Origin: Nitrospirae bacterium CG2_30_53_67 | Lineage (GTDB): Bacteria; CG2-30-53-67 | Reading direction: 5' to 3' | NCBI GenBank assembly: GCA_001873285.1 | Contig: MNYV01000030.1 | Location: 1-5,501, forward strand | Length of the DNA: 5,501 bases | Shown here: positions 1-5,501 of the stretch, in pieces | Layout: every line of letters starts with the position of its first letter | Position numbering within the stretch: position 1 is the first letter of the stretch | Translations under genes and position numbers: made by a program | Notes under the pieces: model-generated | Told to the model about the DNA's origin: nothing | The model's input: the letters and a program-made list of their open reading frames with translations, nothing else | Databases searched by the model: none

Positions 1-3
1 GGT

Positions 4-27
4 GGGAGGGGATGAAGGGGAGGGGGG
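4..27 (+). other. G-rich purine tract with four G-runs (potential G-quadruplex)
   Basis: The plus strand has G-runs at 4-6, 8-11, 17-20 and 22-27, separated by loops of 1, 5 and 1 bases (A, ATGAA, A). This meets the usual G3+/N1-7 pattern for an intramolecular G-quadruplex. The tract begins almost at the window edge, so its full extent is unknown. It lies just upstream of the hairpin at 56-79 and is rich in the same GGGAGGGG-like words, so it may instead be the tail of another copy of a purine/pyrimidine palindromic intergenic element. The motif is seen directly; folding and role are inference. Confidence 0.4.
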
Positions 28-55
28 TAACAAGCTGAATTCACAGCATTTCTCA

Positions 56-87
56 CCCTCTCCCATTCAAGGGAGAGGGGGTTTTTT
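56..87 (+). terminator. Hairpin plus T-tract, rho-independent terminator-like
   Basis: CCCTCTCCC (56-64) and GGGAGAGGG (71-79) form a perfect 9-bp GC-rich stem around a six-base loop ATTCAA. After two more G comes a run of six T (82-87). This is the layout of an intrinsic terminator on the plus strand, and it would end a transcript entering from the left before lysA. The two G between stem and T-run make it slightly non-ideal. Palindromes of this purine/pyrimidine type also occur as dispersed intergenic repeats in bacteria, so a repeat origin is possible and does not exclude terminator function. Confidence 0.6.
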
Positions 88-88
88 A

Positions 89-100
89 GACTTTTTACGA
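89..100 (+). repeat. Dodecamer GACTTTTTACGA, near-copy also at 4355-4366
   Basis: GACTTTTTACGA here and GATTTTTTACGA on the minus strand at 4355-4366 differ at one base. Both lie in or at the edge of gaps between genes, in opposite orientation. Similarity outside the 12 bases is weak. This may be the core of a dispersed intergenic repeat, or chance similarity driven by the T-run. Two copies in one window cannot decide. Confidence 0.25.
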
Positions 101-108
101 GTTCATCA

Positions 109-141
109 ATGGTAAGCCCCGTTAGAAAGCGGAGTCTTTAA
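109..141 (+). CDS. Possible 10-codon leader peptide before lysA
   Basis: ATG at 109 opens a frame reading MVSPVRKRSL and stopping at TAA 139-141. It is in the same frame as lysA, whose ATG follows three bases after the stop. The lysA Shine-Dalgarno (GGAG at 131-134) lies inside this frame. No strong Shine-Dalgarno precedes ATG 109, only weak ACGAG at 97-101. There are no lysine-codon runs beyond one AAG, so it is not a classical lysine attenuator peptide. It may be a chance ORF, and its stop codon fixes ATG 145 as the lysA start. Confidence 0.15.
   Translation: MVSPVRKRSL
131..134 (+). promoter_or_regulatory. Ribosome binding site of lysA
   Basis: GGAG ends 10 bases before ATG 145. It is a modest Shine-Dalgarno at a slightly long but workable distance. 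With the in-frame TAA at 139-141 it supports ATG 145 over any upstream start. Confidence 0.5.
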
Positions 142-144
142 TCC

Positions 145-1413
145 ATGCATCATTTTCATTACAAGGGCGATGACCTCTACTGCGAAGAAGTCCCTGTGAG
201 CCGGGTGGCCGAAGAGGTGGGAACGCCCCTTTACCTCTACAGTACCGCTACCCTGGAGCGGCACTACCATGCCTTCGAGGATGCGCTCAGGGATACGGAT
301 CACCTGGTCTGCTACTCGGTCAAGGCCAATTCCAATCTCGCTCTCCTCTCTCTCTTCGCCAGGCTCGGATCCGGGTTTGACATCGTCTCCGGGGGCGAGC
401 TCTTTCGGACGCTCAAAGGCGGCGGGAATCCCGGCAGGATCGTCTTCTCCGGCGTGGGCAAGACCGAAGAGGAGATTGAAAATGCGCTCTATGCCGGCAT
501 CTTGATGTTCAATGTGGAATCCATTCAGGAACTCCATGAGATTGACCGGATCGCCGGAAGCATGAGGAAGACCGCCAGGATCTCGTTCCGTGTGAATCCG
601 GACGTGGACCCCCGGACCCATCCGTATATCGCCACGGGCCTCAAGAAGAGCAAGTTCGGAATCCCCATTGAGGAGGCCGGGGAGGCCTACCGCCTGGCCC
701 GGACCCTCCCCCATGTGGAGACGGTGGGCGTGGATTGCCATATCGGATCCCAGCTCACCGAACTCAGCCCGTTTGAAGACGCCTTGAATCGGCTCAGAGA
801 ACTGATCAACTCCCTCCGGGAGGATGGTTTTACGATCCGCTATCTGGACCTGGGGGGCGGGCTCGGGATCAATTATGACGAAGAAGAGCCGCCGCATCCC
901 ACCGAGTACGGGAAGATGCTGATCGAAAAGACCCGGGGACTCAACTGCACCCTGATCTTTGAACCGGGCAGGGTCATTGCAGGGAACGCGGGCGCCCTGA
1001 TCACGCGGGTCCTTTATACCAAGGAGAATCTTGGAAAAAATTTCACCATCGTGGATGCGGGGATGAACGACCTGATCCGGCCCAGCCTCTACGGGGCCTA
1101 TCACAAAATCCTTCCGGTGCAGAGGAGAATATCGGAAAAGGCAGCGGCTGACGTGGTCGGCCCGATCTGTGAGTCCGGTGACTTCATGGCCCAGGACAGG
1201 GAGATCCAGCCGAGCAGCAGGGGAGACCTCCTATCCGTCATGTCCGTGGGGGCCTACGGTTTTGTGATGTCTTCGAATTACAATTCCAGGCCCAGGGCGG
1301 CCGAGGTCCTGGTATCCGAAGACCGGTTTTATGTGGTCCGCGCCCGGGAGACCCTTGAGGATTTGATCCATGGGGAATCCATTCCGGACTTTTTAAGAGG
1401 TGAGCCACTGTGA
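145..1413 (+). CDS. lysA: Diaminopimelate decarboxylase
   Basis: This PLP enzyme catalyses the last step of lysine biosynthesis in the cytoplasm: meso-2,6-diaminopimelate is decarboxylated to L-lysine and CO2. At 422 residues it has the family's usual length. It has the fold type III layout, an N-terminal alanine-racemase-like barrel followed by a C-terminal beta domain. Visible landmarks are the PLP Schiff-base lysine in YSVKANSN (K60), DCHIGSQL with H199, the phosphate-binding glycine loop GGGLG (237-241), EPGR (273-276), and CESGD (342-346), the active-site Cys-Glu contributed across the dimer. [18 protein letters not shown] (371-388) contains the substrate/PLP tyrosine. All key residues are present. 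An in-frame TAA at 139-141 makes ATG 145 the first possible start. The last base pairs overlap the ftsK start in GTGA, so the two genes are probably translationally coupled. lysA is commonly found near dapA/dapB or argH; its position before ftsK is less usual. Confidence 0.97.
   Translation: MHHFHYKGDDLYCEEVPVSRVAEEVGTPLYLYSTATLERHYHAFEDALRDTDHLVCYSVKANSNLALLSLFARLGSGFDIVSGGELFRTLKGGGNPGRIVFSGVGKTEEEIENALYAGILMFNVESIQELHEIDRIAGSMRKTARISFRVNPDVDPRTHPYIATGLKKSKFGIPIEEAGEAYRLARTLPHVETVGVDCHIGSQLTELSPFEDALNRLRELINSLREDGFTIRYLDLGGGLGINYDEEEPPHPTEYGKMLIEKTRGLNCTLIFEPGRVIAGNAGALITRVLYTKENLGKNFTIVDAGMNDLIRPSLYGAYHKILPVQRRISEKAAADVVGPICESGDFMAQDREIQPSSRGDLLSVMSVGAYGFVMSSNYNSRPRAAEVLVSEDRFYVVRARETLEDLIHGESIPDFLRGEPL
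1395..1404 (+). promoter_or_regulatory. Ribosome binding site of ftsK inside the lysA end
   Basis: AAGAGGTGAG matches much of the anti-Shine-Dalgarno complement (AGGTGA core) and ends five bases before GTG 1410. It selects GTG 1410 as the ftsK start, although it is not an ATG; the next in-frame ATG, at 1464, would delete the start of the first membrane segment. Confidence 0.7.
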
Positions 1414-3641
1414 AGCAGCTCCTTAAAAACCGGCGGTTCAACGAAGGACTTGGGGTGGTCCTGATGGGAGCCATGCTCTTTATCCTGATCAGCCTCCTGA
1501 CCTATCACAACAGCGACCTTTCATTCACCACCCCTGGAAACGGCCGGGTGGTCAATTACGGAGGCCTGGTCGGTTCCTATACGGCCGATATCCTCTACCA
1601 TCTCTTCGGCGCCGCCGCCTATCTCTTCCCTCTCTTTATCTTCCTCTTTGCCGGGACCCGGTTTAAGAACCAGGAGTGGGACGGGAGGAGGGCTCTCTAC
1701 CATGGCATCGGGGGGGTTCTCCTTGTGCTCTCGTTCTCCACCTTCCTGAGCCTGGAATACGAGACCCTTCAGATCTTTTCTCAGACCATCCATAAGGGCG
1801 GCGGCCTTTTGGGGCAAGGGCTCTCTTCGATGATGCTGCATCTGTTCGCAAAGCTGGGGACCTACCTGATCGTACTGATCATCCTGCTGATCTCATTCAT
1901 GATTTCTACGGGGTTTTCCATCCTCTCCTTTTCCATAAAGAGTTACGCCGTTCTCAAAACCCTTTATGAGAAGGGAAAAGACCGATATATCCGTCAGAGG
2001 GAAAAGGAACAGAAGACCGAGGTCTTCAAGAAAAAAATCGAGATCAAAAGCAGACTGCCCAAGCCCAAGGTGGAGGAGAAAAAAGAGATTTCCAAGGGGA
2101 TCGAGGTCTTTCAGGAAGAACTCGATCTTCACACCGCGGACGGGGACTACCGCCTCCCGCCGGTTACGCTCCTGGAAGATCCCCCGGAATCCGAAAGAAA
2201 GGTCAGCCGTGAGGAGCTGCTGATGAATTCCGAGATCCTGGAAAAGAAGCTCGCCGACTTCGGGATCCACGGGCAGGTGACCGAGGTCCATCCCGGGCCC
2301 GTGGTCACCATGTACGAATACCAGCCCGCGCCCGGGATCAAGGTGAGCAAGATCGTCAACCTGGCCGATGATCTGGCCATGGCCATGCGGGCGGTCCGGG
2401 TCCGGATCGTGGCGCCGCTCCCCGGAAAGGCCGCGGTGGGGATCGAGATCCCGAACAACAACCGGGAAGACGTCTATATGAAAGATATTCTCACCTCGGA
2501 AAGTTATCAAAAGGTCCCGTCCAAGCTCAAGCTCGCCCTGGGCAAGAATATCTTCGGGGAGCCGTTCCATTACGACCTGGCCAAGATGCCGCATCTCCTG
2601 GTGGCCGGCGCCACGGGTTCCGGGAAATCCGTGGCCGTGAATGCCATGATCATCAGTCTCCTCTTCAACGCCAGCCCCGAAGAGGTGCGGATGATCCTGG
2701 TGGATCCCAAGATGCTGGAACTTTCCACCTACGACGGGATCCCCCACCTCATCACTCCGGTGGTGACCGACTCCAGAAAAGCGGCCGGGGCGCTCTTCTG
2801 GGCCGTCAAGGAGATGGAGCGGCGCTATATCCTTCTATCGGAAAAAGGTGTGCGGAATATCATCGGTTTCAACCGGACCATTGAAAAGGAGATCAAGGAA
2901 TGGGCGCAGAAAAAAAAGGGCCTTTTGCTGGATAAAAATCAGGAGCAGGATCCGGGAGAGAAACCTCAAAAGCTCCCCTATCTCGTGATCGTGATCGATG
3001 AACTGGCGGATCTGATGATGGTCGCCGGAAGGAATGTGGAAGAGGCCATCACCAGGCTCTCCCAGATGGCCCGTGCCGCGGGTATCCATCTCATCATGGC
3101 CACCCAGCGCCCTTCCACCGATGTGATTACAGGAATCATCAAGGCCAATTTCCCGGCCCGGATCTCATTCCAGGTCTCATCCAAGTATGATTCGAGGACC
3201 ATCCTCGATACCGTCGGCTCCGAGCACCTCCTCGGCAAGGGGGATATGCTCTTCATGCCGCCGGCCTCCTCGCAGCTCATCCGTCTCCACGGCTCATTCC
3301 TGTCGGACGACGACATCAGAAAGGTGGTTGATTTCGTGAAGAAGCAGGGGAATCCGGAATATGACGAGGAGGTCCTCACCGTAGGGCTCGAGTCCGAATC
3401 GGATCAGGAAGAGGAGGAACCCTACGATGAATTCTATGATGCCGCGGTGCAACTGGTGATCGAAAGCCGTCAGGCATCCATCTCCATGCTCCAGCGCAGG
3501 CTCCGCGTGGGCTACAACCGGGCGGCGCGTATGATCGAGCGCATGGAAAAAGAGCGTGTAGTCGGGCCGGCGGACGGCGCCCGGCCCCGCGAGGTTCTGG
3601 TCGGGAAAGATTTCAATATTAATGATGGAGGAAGTAGATAA
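1410..3641 (+). CDS. ftsK: DNA translocase FtsK/SpoIIIE
   Basis: This is a membrane-anchored, hexameric, ATP-driven double-stranded DNA pump. It acts at the division septum to clear the chromosome terminus and, in studied species, to activate XerCD recombination at dif. At 743 residues it is SpoIIIE-sized, lacking the long linker of E. coli FtsK (about 1,330). Four hydrophobic segments lie at about 13-31, 60-82, 96-115 and 147-174. A charged, lysine/glutamate-rich linker spans about 185-235. The alpha/beta motor follows: Walker A GATGSGKS (400-407), Walker [14 protein letters not shown] (524-536) and [17 protein letters not shown] (564-580). A C-terminal winged-helix gamma domain lies at about 673-731 ([20 protein letters not shown] region), the part that reads polarity sequences such as KOPS. 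The start is GTG 1410, overlapping the lysA stop in GTGA. The stop overlaps the lolA ATG in TAATG. A run of eight A at 2910-2917, in a lysine-rich insert between the Walker motifs, forms a slippery heptamer that is listed separately. Confidence 0.97.
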   Translation: MKQLLKNRRFNEGLGVVLMGAMLFILISLLTYHNSDLSFTTPGNGRVVNYGGLVGSYTADILYHLFGAAAYLFPLFIFLFAGTRFKNQEWDGRRALYHGIGGVLLVLSFSTFLSLEYETLQIFSQTIHKGGGLLGQGLSSMMLHLFAKLGTYLIVLIILLISFMISTGFSILSFSIKSYAVLKTLYEKGKDRYIRQREKEQKTEVFKKKIEIKSRLPKPKVEEKKEISKGIEVFQEELDLHTADGDYRLPPVTLLEDPPESERKVSREELLMNSEILEKKLADFGIHGQVTEVHPGPVVTMYEYQPAPGIKVSKIVNLADDLAMAMRAVRVRIVAPLPGKAAVGIEIPNNNREDVYMKDILTSESYQKVPSKLKLALGKNIFGEPFHYDLAKMPHLLVAGATGSGKSVAVNAMIISLLFNASPEEVRMILVDPKMLELSTYDGIPHLITPVVTDSRKAAGALFWAVKEMERRYILLSEKGVRNIIGFNRTIEKEIKEWAQKKKGLLLDKNQEQDPGEKPQKLPYLVIVIDELADLMMVAGRNVEEAITRLSQMARAAGIHLIMATQRPSTDVITGIIKANFPARISFQVSSKYDSRTILDTVGSEHLLGKGDMLFMPPASSQLIRLHGSFLSDDDIRKVVDFVKKQGNPEYDEEVLTVGLESESDQEEEEPYDEFYDAAVQLVIESRQASISMLQRRLRVGYNRAARMIERMEKERVVGPADGARPREVLVGKDFNINDGGSR
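2912..2918 (+). promoter_or_regulatory. In-phase A AAA AAG slippery heptamer (possible -1 frameshift site)
   Basis: The zero-frame codons AAA AAG at 2913-2918 preceded by A give A AAA AAG, the same heptamer as the E. coli dnaX frameshift site. Shine-Dalgarno-like AAGGAG (2886-2891) and AAGGAA (2895-2900) lie upstream, the second ending 11 bases before it. A -1 slip would meet TAA at 2933-2935 after five more codons. The product would be about 508 residues, with Walker A but without Walker B or gamma. A possible downstream stem pairs CTTTTG (2922-2927) with CAAAAG (2967-2972) but is weak. The heptamer and stop are seen; function is speculative, since lysine-rich coding can create this by chance. 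Confidence 0.2.
3627..3631 (+). promoter_or_regulatory. Ribosome binding site of lolA inside the ftsK end
   Basis: GGAGG ends nine bases before ATG 3641. It is encoded within the last codons of ftsK and supports efficient initiation of lolA at the TAATG overlap. Confidence 0.75.
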
Positions 3642-4345
3642 TGAGATCTTTTAGAACATCTCTTTTCAGGAACGTACGGTTTTGTCTTCTTGCTGCGCTC
3701 CTTTTTCTTGCGTGCCTCTCGGCCCGGGCTTTTGCCGACGGCGCCCCCGCCCTGGACCTTTCAACTGTGATTCAGAAGGTGGAGGAACATTATAAGGCTA
3801 TGACCGATCTTCAGGCGCATTTCATCCAACTGGCCCGGATCCTTTCTTTTCCGCAGGACCAGCGTTCCGAAGGAACGGTCTATCTCAAGCGGAACCGGAT
3901 GATGCGCTGGGACTACGAGACCCCGTCAAAAGACCAGTATTTTATCCACGGGGATATGGTCATCTATTACGCCCCTGACGTGAAACAGGCCCGGCGTATC
4001 AATCTCAGCGGCAGGGAAGGGATCCGCTCCCCCATGGTCTTCTTCGAAGGCCTGAGATCAGCGGAGGCGGACTATACGATCTCCTTCAACAAGGACCCGA
4101 ACTTCGACCGCTCCACTCGGTATATCCTGGAACTTAAGCCCAGAGACCAGAAAAAGATCCCGCTCCTGAAGATCCTTCTCTTCATCAGCAAGACCGACTT
4201 CCAGGTGGAGCGGGTGGACCAGTATGACCTCTACAAGAATGTGACCGAGCTTCATTTCCGTGATAATCGGACCAACCAGGACCTCCCGGATTCGCTCTTC
4301 GTTTTCCAGCCTCCGGAAGGGGTGGAGGTGATCAATCAGCCATGA
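3641..4345 (+). CDS. lolA: Outer-membrane lipoprotein carrier protein LolA
   Basis: This periplasmic chaperone takes lipoproteins released by the LolCDE transporter and carries them to the outer membrane. The precursor is 234 residues, slightly longer than E. coli LolA (about 200). The N-terminus is a Sec signal peptide: basic residues R2-R13, a hydrophobic core at about 14-27, and a probable signal peptidase I site after AFA (30-32). The mature part shows family hallmarks: MTDLQAHFIQ (54-63, the usual F-x-Q region), EGTVYLKRNRMMRWDYETP (77-95, with the RWDY-x-x-P signature), then HGDMVIYYAPDVKQA, matching the family's G-x-x-x-x-x-Y-x-P-D-x-x-Q strand. The C-terminal beta-barrel strands include VTELHFRDNRTNQDLPDSLF. 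Cys25 inside the signal (FLAC) is a poor lipobox, so a soluble protein is more likely than a lipoprotein. It starts at ATG 3641 with GGAGG nine bases upstream and overlaps the ftsK stop by one base. No lolB lies in the window. Confidence 0.92.
   Translation: MRSFRTSLFRNVRFCLLAALLFLACLSARAFADGAPALDLSTVIQKVEEHYKAMTDLQAHFIQLARILSFPQDQRSEGTVYLKRNRMMRWDYETPSKDQYFIHGDMVIYYAPDVKQARRINLSGREGIRSPMVFFEGLRSAEADYTISFNKDPNFDRSTRYILELKPRDQKKIPLLKILLFISKTDFQVERVDQYDLYKNVTELHFRDNRTNQDLPDSLFVFQPPEGVEVINQP
4324..4333 (+). promoter_or_regulatory. Extended Shine-Dalgarno at the lolA end
   Basis: GGAGGTGATC is a full ten-base match to the complement of the conserved 16S rRNA 3' end. It lies within the final lolA codons (Val-Glu-Val-Ile). 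The nearest downstream start is ATG 4342; GGAGG ends 13 bases before it, which is long. The rimO ATG at 4380 is 46 bases beyond the motif, too far for direct use. It may serve the mini-ORF at 4342-4383, or be a by-product of common Glu-Val-Ile codons. Confidence 0.4.
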
Positions 4346-4383
4346 GGGACGGCTTCGTAAAAAATCGATCGGGTGCAAGATGA
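4342..4383 (+). CDS. Possible 13-codon mini-ORF bridging lolA and rimO
   Basis: ATG 4342 overlaps the lolA stop (ATGA, 4342-4345). The frame reads MRDGFVKNRSGAR and ends at TGA 4381-4383, which overlaps the rimO ATG at 4380 in another ATGA. A ten-base perfect Shine-Dalgarno (4324-4333) precedes it, though at long spacing. rimO itself has only a weak Shine-Dalgarno, so ribosomes could be handed from lolA through this frame to rimO. The peptide resembles nothing I recognise and may have no function of its own. A chance ORF remains possible. Confidence 0.3.
   Translation: MRDGFVKNRSGAR
4355..4366 (-). repeat. Dodecamer GATTTTTTACGA, near-copy of 89-100
   Basis: Read on the minus strand, this matches 11 of 12 bases of the element at 89-100. 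It sits in the only real gap between genes inside the cluster. The lolA-rimO spacer may therefore derive from a short repeat insertion. Evidence from two copies is weak. Confidence 0.25.
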
Positions 4384-5501
4384 AGAGGGAAAAAATCGGC
4401 CTGGTCTCGCTCGGGTGCCCCAAAAATCTGGTGGACAGCGAAGAGATGCTCGGGCGGCTGGCCGGGGCCGGTTATGAGTTTACATCAAAGGAGGAGGAGG
4501 CTGACCTGATCCTGATCAACACCTGCGGATTCATTGAGTCCGCCAAGGAGGAGTCCATCGATACCATTCTCTCCTACTGTGAAAGAAGGGCCCATGGCGG
4601 ACTCAAAGGGCTTCTGGTCACCGGCTGCCTGGCGGAGCGGTACGCCGGTGAACTTCAAAGCGAGATCCCGGAGGTGGACCGTTTTCTCCCGCTCCGGGAA
4701 GAGAAGAAGATCGTCGAGGTGGTGGACCGGATTTTGTCCGTAAAAAACCCGCTTCCTGAAGAGGCAGCGCAAACTGCTCATCCGCAAAAGCGCACGATCC
4801 TGACCCCGTTCTACACCGCGTACCTGAAGATCTCCGAAGGATGCAGCAACCGGTGCGCCTACTGTGCCATCCCCCTGATCCGAGGGCCGCAAAAAAGCAG
4901 GAAGAACCAGGATCTGGTCAGCGAGGCCGAGGATCTTTGCGAGAGAGGCGTAAGGGAGATCATCCTTATCGGGCAGGACATCGCCGGGTTCGGCAGCGAC
5001 CGGAGAGAGCCTGGGAATCTGATCCCCCTGATCAGAGGGTTGTCCCAAATCGGAGGCCTCGAATGGATCCGGCTCATGTATGTGCATCCGGACCACCTCA
5101 CCCATGATCTCATCACCCTCATGGCCGAGGAGCCCAAGATCGTCCCTTACCTGGATCTTCCCATCCAGCATATCAACGATGCCGTCCTCAAGAGCATGAA
5201 CCGTAAGTCAGGCTCTTCAGCCATCCGCGAACAGATCAAGAAACTCCGGAAGGCTGTCCAGGGACTGGTCCTGAGAACGACCCTCATGGTCGGCTTCCCG
5301 GGCGAAACCGAAGACGCCTTCCGGGAACTATGCGGCTTTGTTTCAGAGACCCGCTTCGACCATCTCGGCGCCTTTGCGTACTCACAGGAAGAGGGAACGC
5401 AGGCGGCAGAGCTTCCGGACCAGATCGCAGATGAGATCAAGACCGAACGGCTGAATACGATCCTAAACCTTCAGGCCGGCATATCCAAACAGAAAAACCG
5501 G
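4380..5501 (+). CDS. rimO: Ribosomal protein S12 methylthiotransferase RimO (3' end outside window)
   Basis: This radical-SAM enzyme adds a methylthio group to the beta carbon of a conserved aspartate in ribosomal protein S12, using two [4Fe-4S] clusters in the cytoplasm. The window holds 374 codons of an expected 430-450. The N-terminal methylthiotransferase domain has C13 in VSLGCPKNLVDSE (the RimO form of this motif, unlike the MiaB form), C49 in INTCGFIESAKEESI and C83 in VTGCLAERY. These cysteines bind the auxiliary cluster. The radical-SAM triad is GCSNRCAYCAIP (C155, C159, C162). Further RimO landmarks are YLDLPIQHINDAVLKSMNR (257-275), LMVGFPGETE (302-311) and FAYSQEEGTQAA (332-343). 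The C-terminal TRAM domain lies beyond the edge. ATG 4380 is the only good start: an in-frame TGA lies at 4329-4331 and no ATG, GTG or TTG intervenes. The Shine-Dalgarno is weak (GGGTG at 4371-4375), suggesting coupling to upstream translation. Some motif positions differ from common versions (GQDIAGFG, MYVHPDHL), but no catalytic residue is missing. Confidence 0.95.
   Translation, partial: MKREKIGLVSLGCPKNLVDSEEMLGRLAGAGYEFTSKEEEADLILINTCGFIESAKEESIDTILSYCERRAHGGLKGLLVTGCLAERYAGELQSEIPEVDRFLPLREEKKIVEVVDRILSVKNPLPEEAAQTAHPQKRTILTPFYTAYLKISEGCSNRCAYCAIPLIRGPQKSRKNQDLVSEAEDLCERGVREIILIGQDIAGFGSDRREPGNLIPLIRGLSQIGGLEWIRLMYVHPDHLTHDLITLMAEEPKIVPYLDLPIQHINDAVLKSMNRKSGSSAIREQIKKLRKAVQGLVLRTTLMVGFPGETEDAFRELCGFVSETRFDHLGAFAYSQEEGTQAAELPDQIADEIKTERLNTILNLQAGISKQKNR

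Noticed and set aside
88-144. Sigma70 promoter for lysA (for example TTTACG or TAGACT as -35)
   Set aside because: No -35/-10 pair with proper spacing matches better than about half of the consensus; the promoter may lie to the left of the window or use another sigma factor.
1-144. Lysine riboswitch upstream of lysA
   Set aside because: The region visible is too short for the aptamer and shows only one simple hairpin, with none of the multi-helix junction pattern.
106-1104. Long open frame on the minus strand opposite lysA (332 codons)
   Set aside because: It lies wholly inside well-supported lysA, shows no recognisable motif, and such frames are common opposite GC-rich genes with biased third positions.
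2031-2037. Run of seven A in ftsK as a second slippery site
   Set aside because: The heptamer is out of phase for tandem -1 slippage, being preceded by G, and it encodes Lys-Lys-Ile in a charged linker.
1893-2747. Minus-strand frame of 284 codons opposite ftsK
   Set aside because: Its His/Gly/Asp-rich composition is typical of an antisense shadow, with no domain, and it is fully covered by ftsK.
3707-3715. Lipobox around Cys25 of LolA (FLAC)
   Set aside because: Position -3 is Phe, a good signal peptidase I site (AFA, 30-32) follows, and LolA must be soluble to shuttle lipoproteins.
17-4021. KOPS-like octamers GGGNAGGG at 17-24, 966-973 and 4014-4021 (plus) and 704-711 (minus)
   Set aside because: Four hits are only slightly above what a GC-rich 5.5-kb stretch gives by chance, KOPS is defined for E. 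coli, and a 3:1 strand split is not informative without the whole chromosome.
4485-5171. Minus-strand frame of 228 codons opposite rimO
   Set aside because: It is a shadow of rimO, whose cysteine motifs confirm the plus-strand reading; there is no independent support.

Overview
The window carries four genes on the plus strand: lysA (diaminopimelate decarboxylase), an ftsK/spoIIIE-type DNA translocase, lolA (periplasmic lipoprotein carrier) and the first 374 codons of rimO (ribosomal protein S12 methylthiotransferase). The DNA is moderately GC-rich. LolA with a signal peptide indicates a bacterium with an outer membrane. The short FtsK with four membrane segments, the gene order and the sequence style are compatible with a Desulfobacterota (former Deltaproteobacteria) or Nitrospirota-like lineage. 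That placement is an impression; no marker here settles it.

Layout. Positions 1-144 are noncoding or at most leader-coding. They hold a purine tract with four G-runs (4-27), a perfect 9-bp GC-rich hairpin followed by six T (56-87), and a short leader ORF that stops just before lysA. No convincing sigma70 promoter is visible. From 145 on the genes are packed tightly. lysA and ftsK overlap in GTGA, and ftsK and lolA overlap in TAATG with a strong Shine-Dalgarno inside the ftsK end. lolA and rimO are separated by 34 bases, bridged by a possible 13-codon ORF that overlaps both neighbours by ATGA. No terminator is seen between the genes, so they probably form one transcription unit. rimO runs off the right edge before its TRAM domain.

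The genes do housekeeping work. LysA makes lysine from meso-diaminopimelate, also the peptidoglycan cross-linking residue. FtsK links division to chromosome segregation. LolA carries lipoproteins across the periplasm. RimO modifies the ribosome. LysA, FtsK and LolA share a loose envelope/division theme, while RimO is a translation factor. I found no defence system, mobile element, CRISPR array, RNA gene or obvious undescribed system. The points most worth a second look are the bridging mini-ORF with an extended Shine-Dalgarno, an in-phase A AAA AAG slippery heptamer inside ftsK with an early -1 stop, and the structured leader of lysA.
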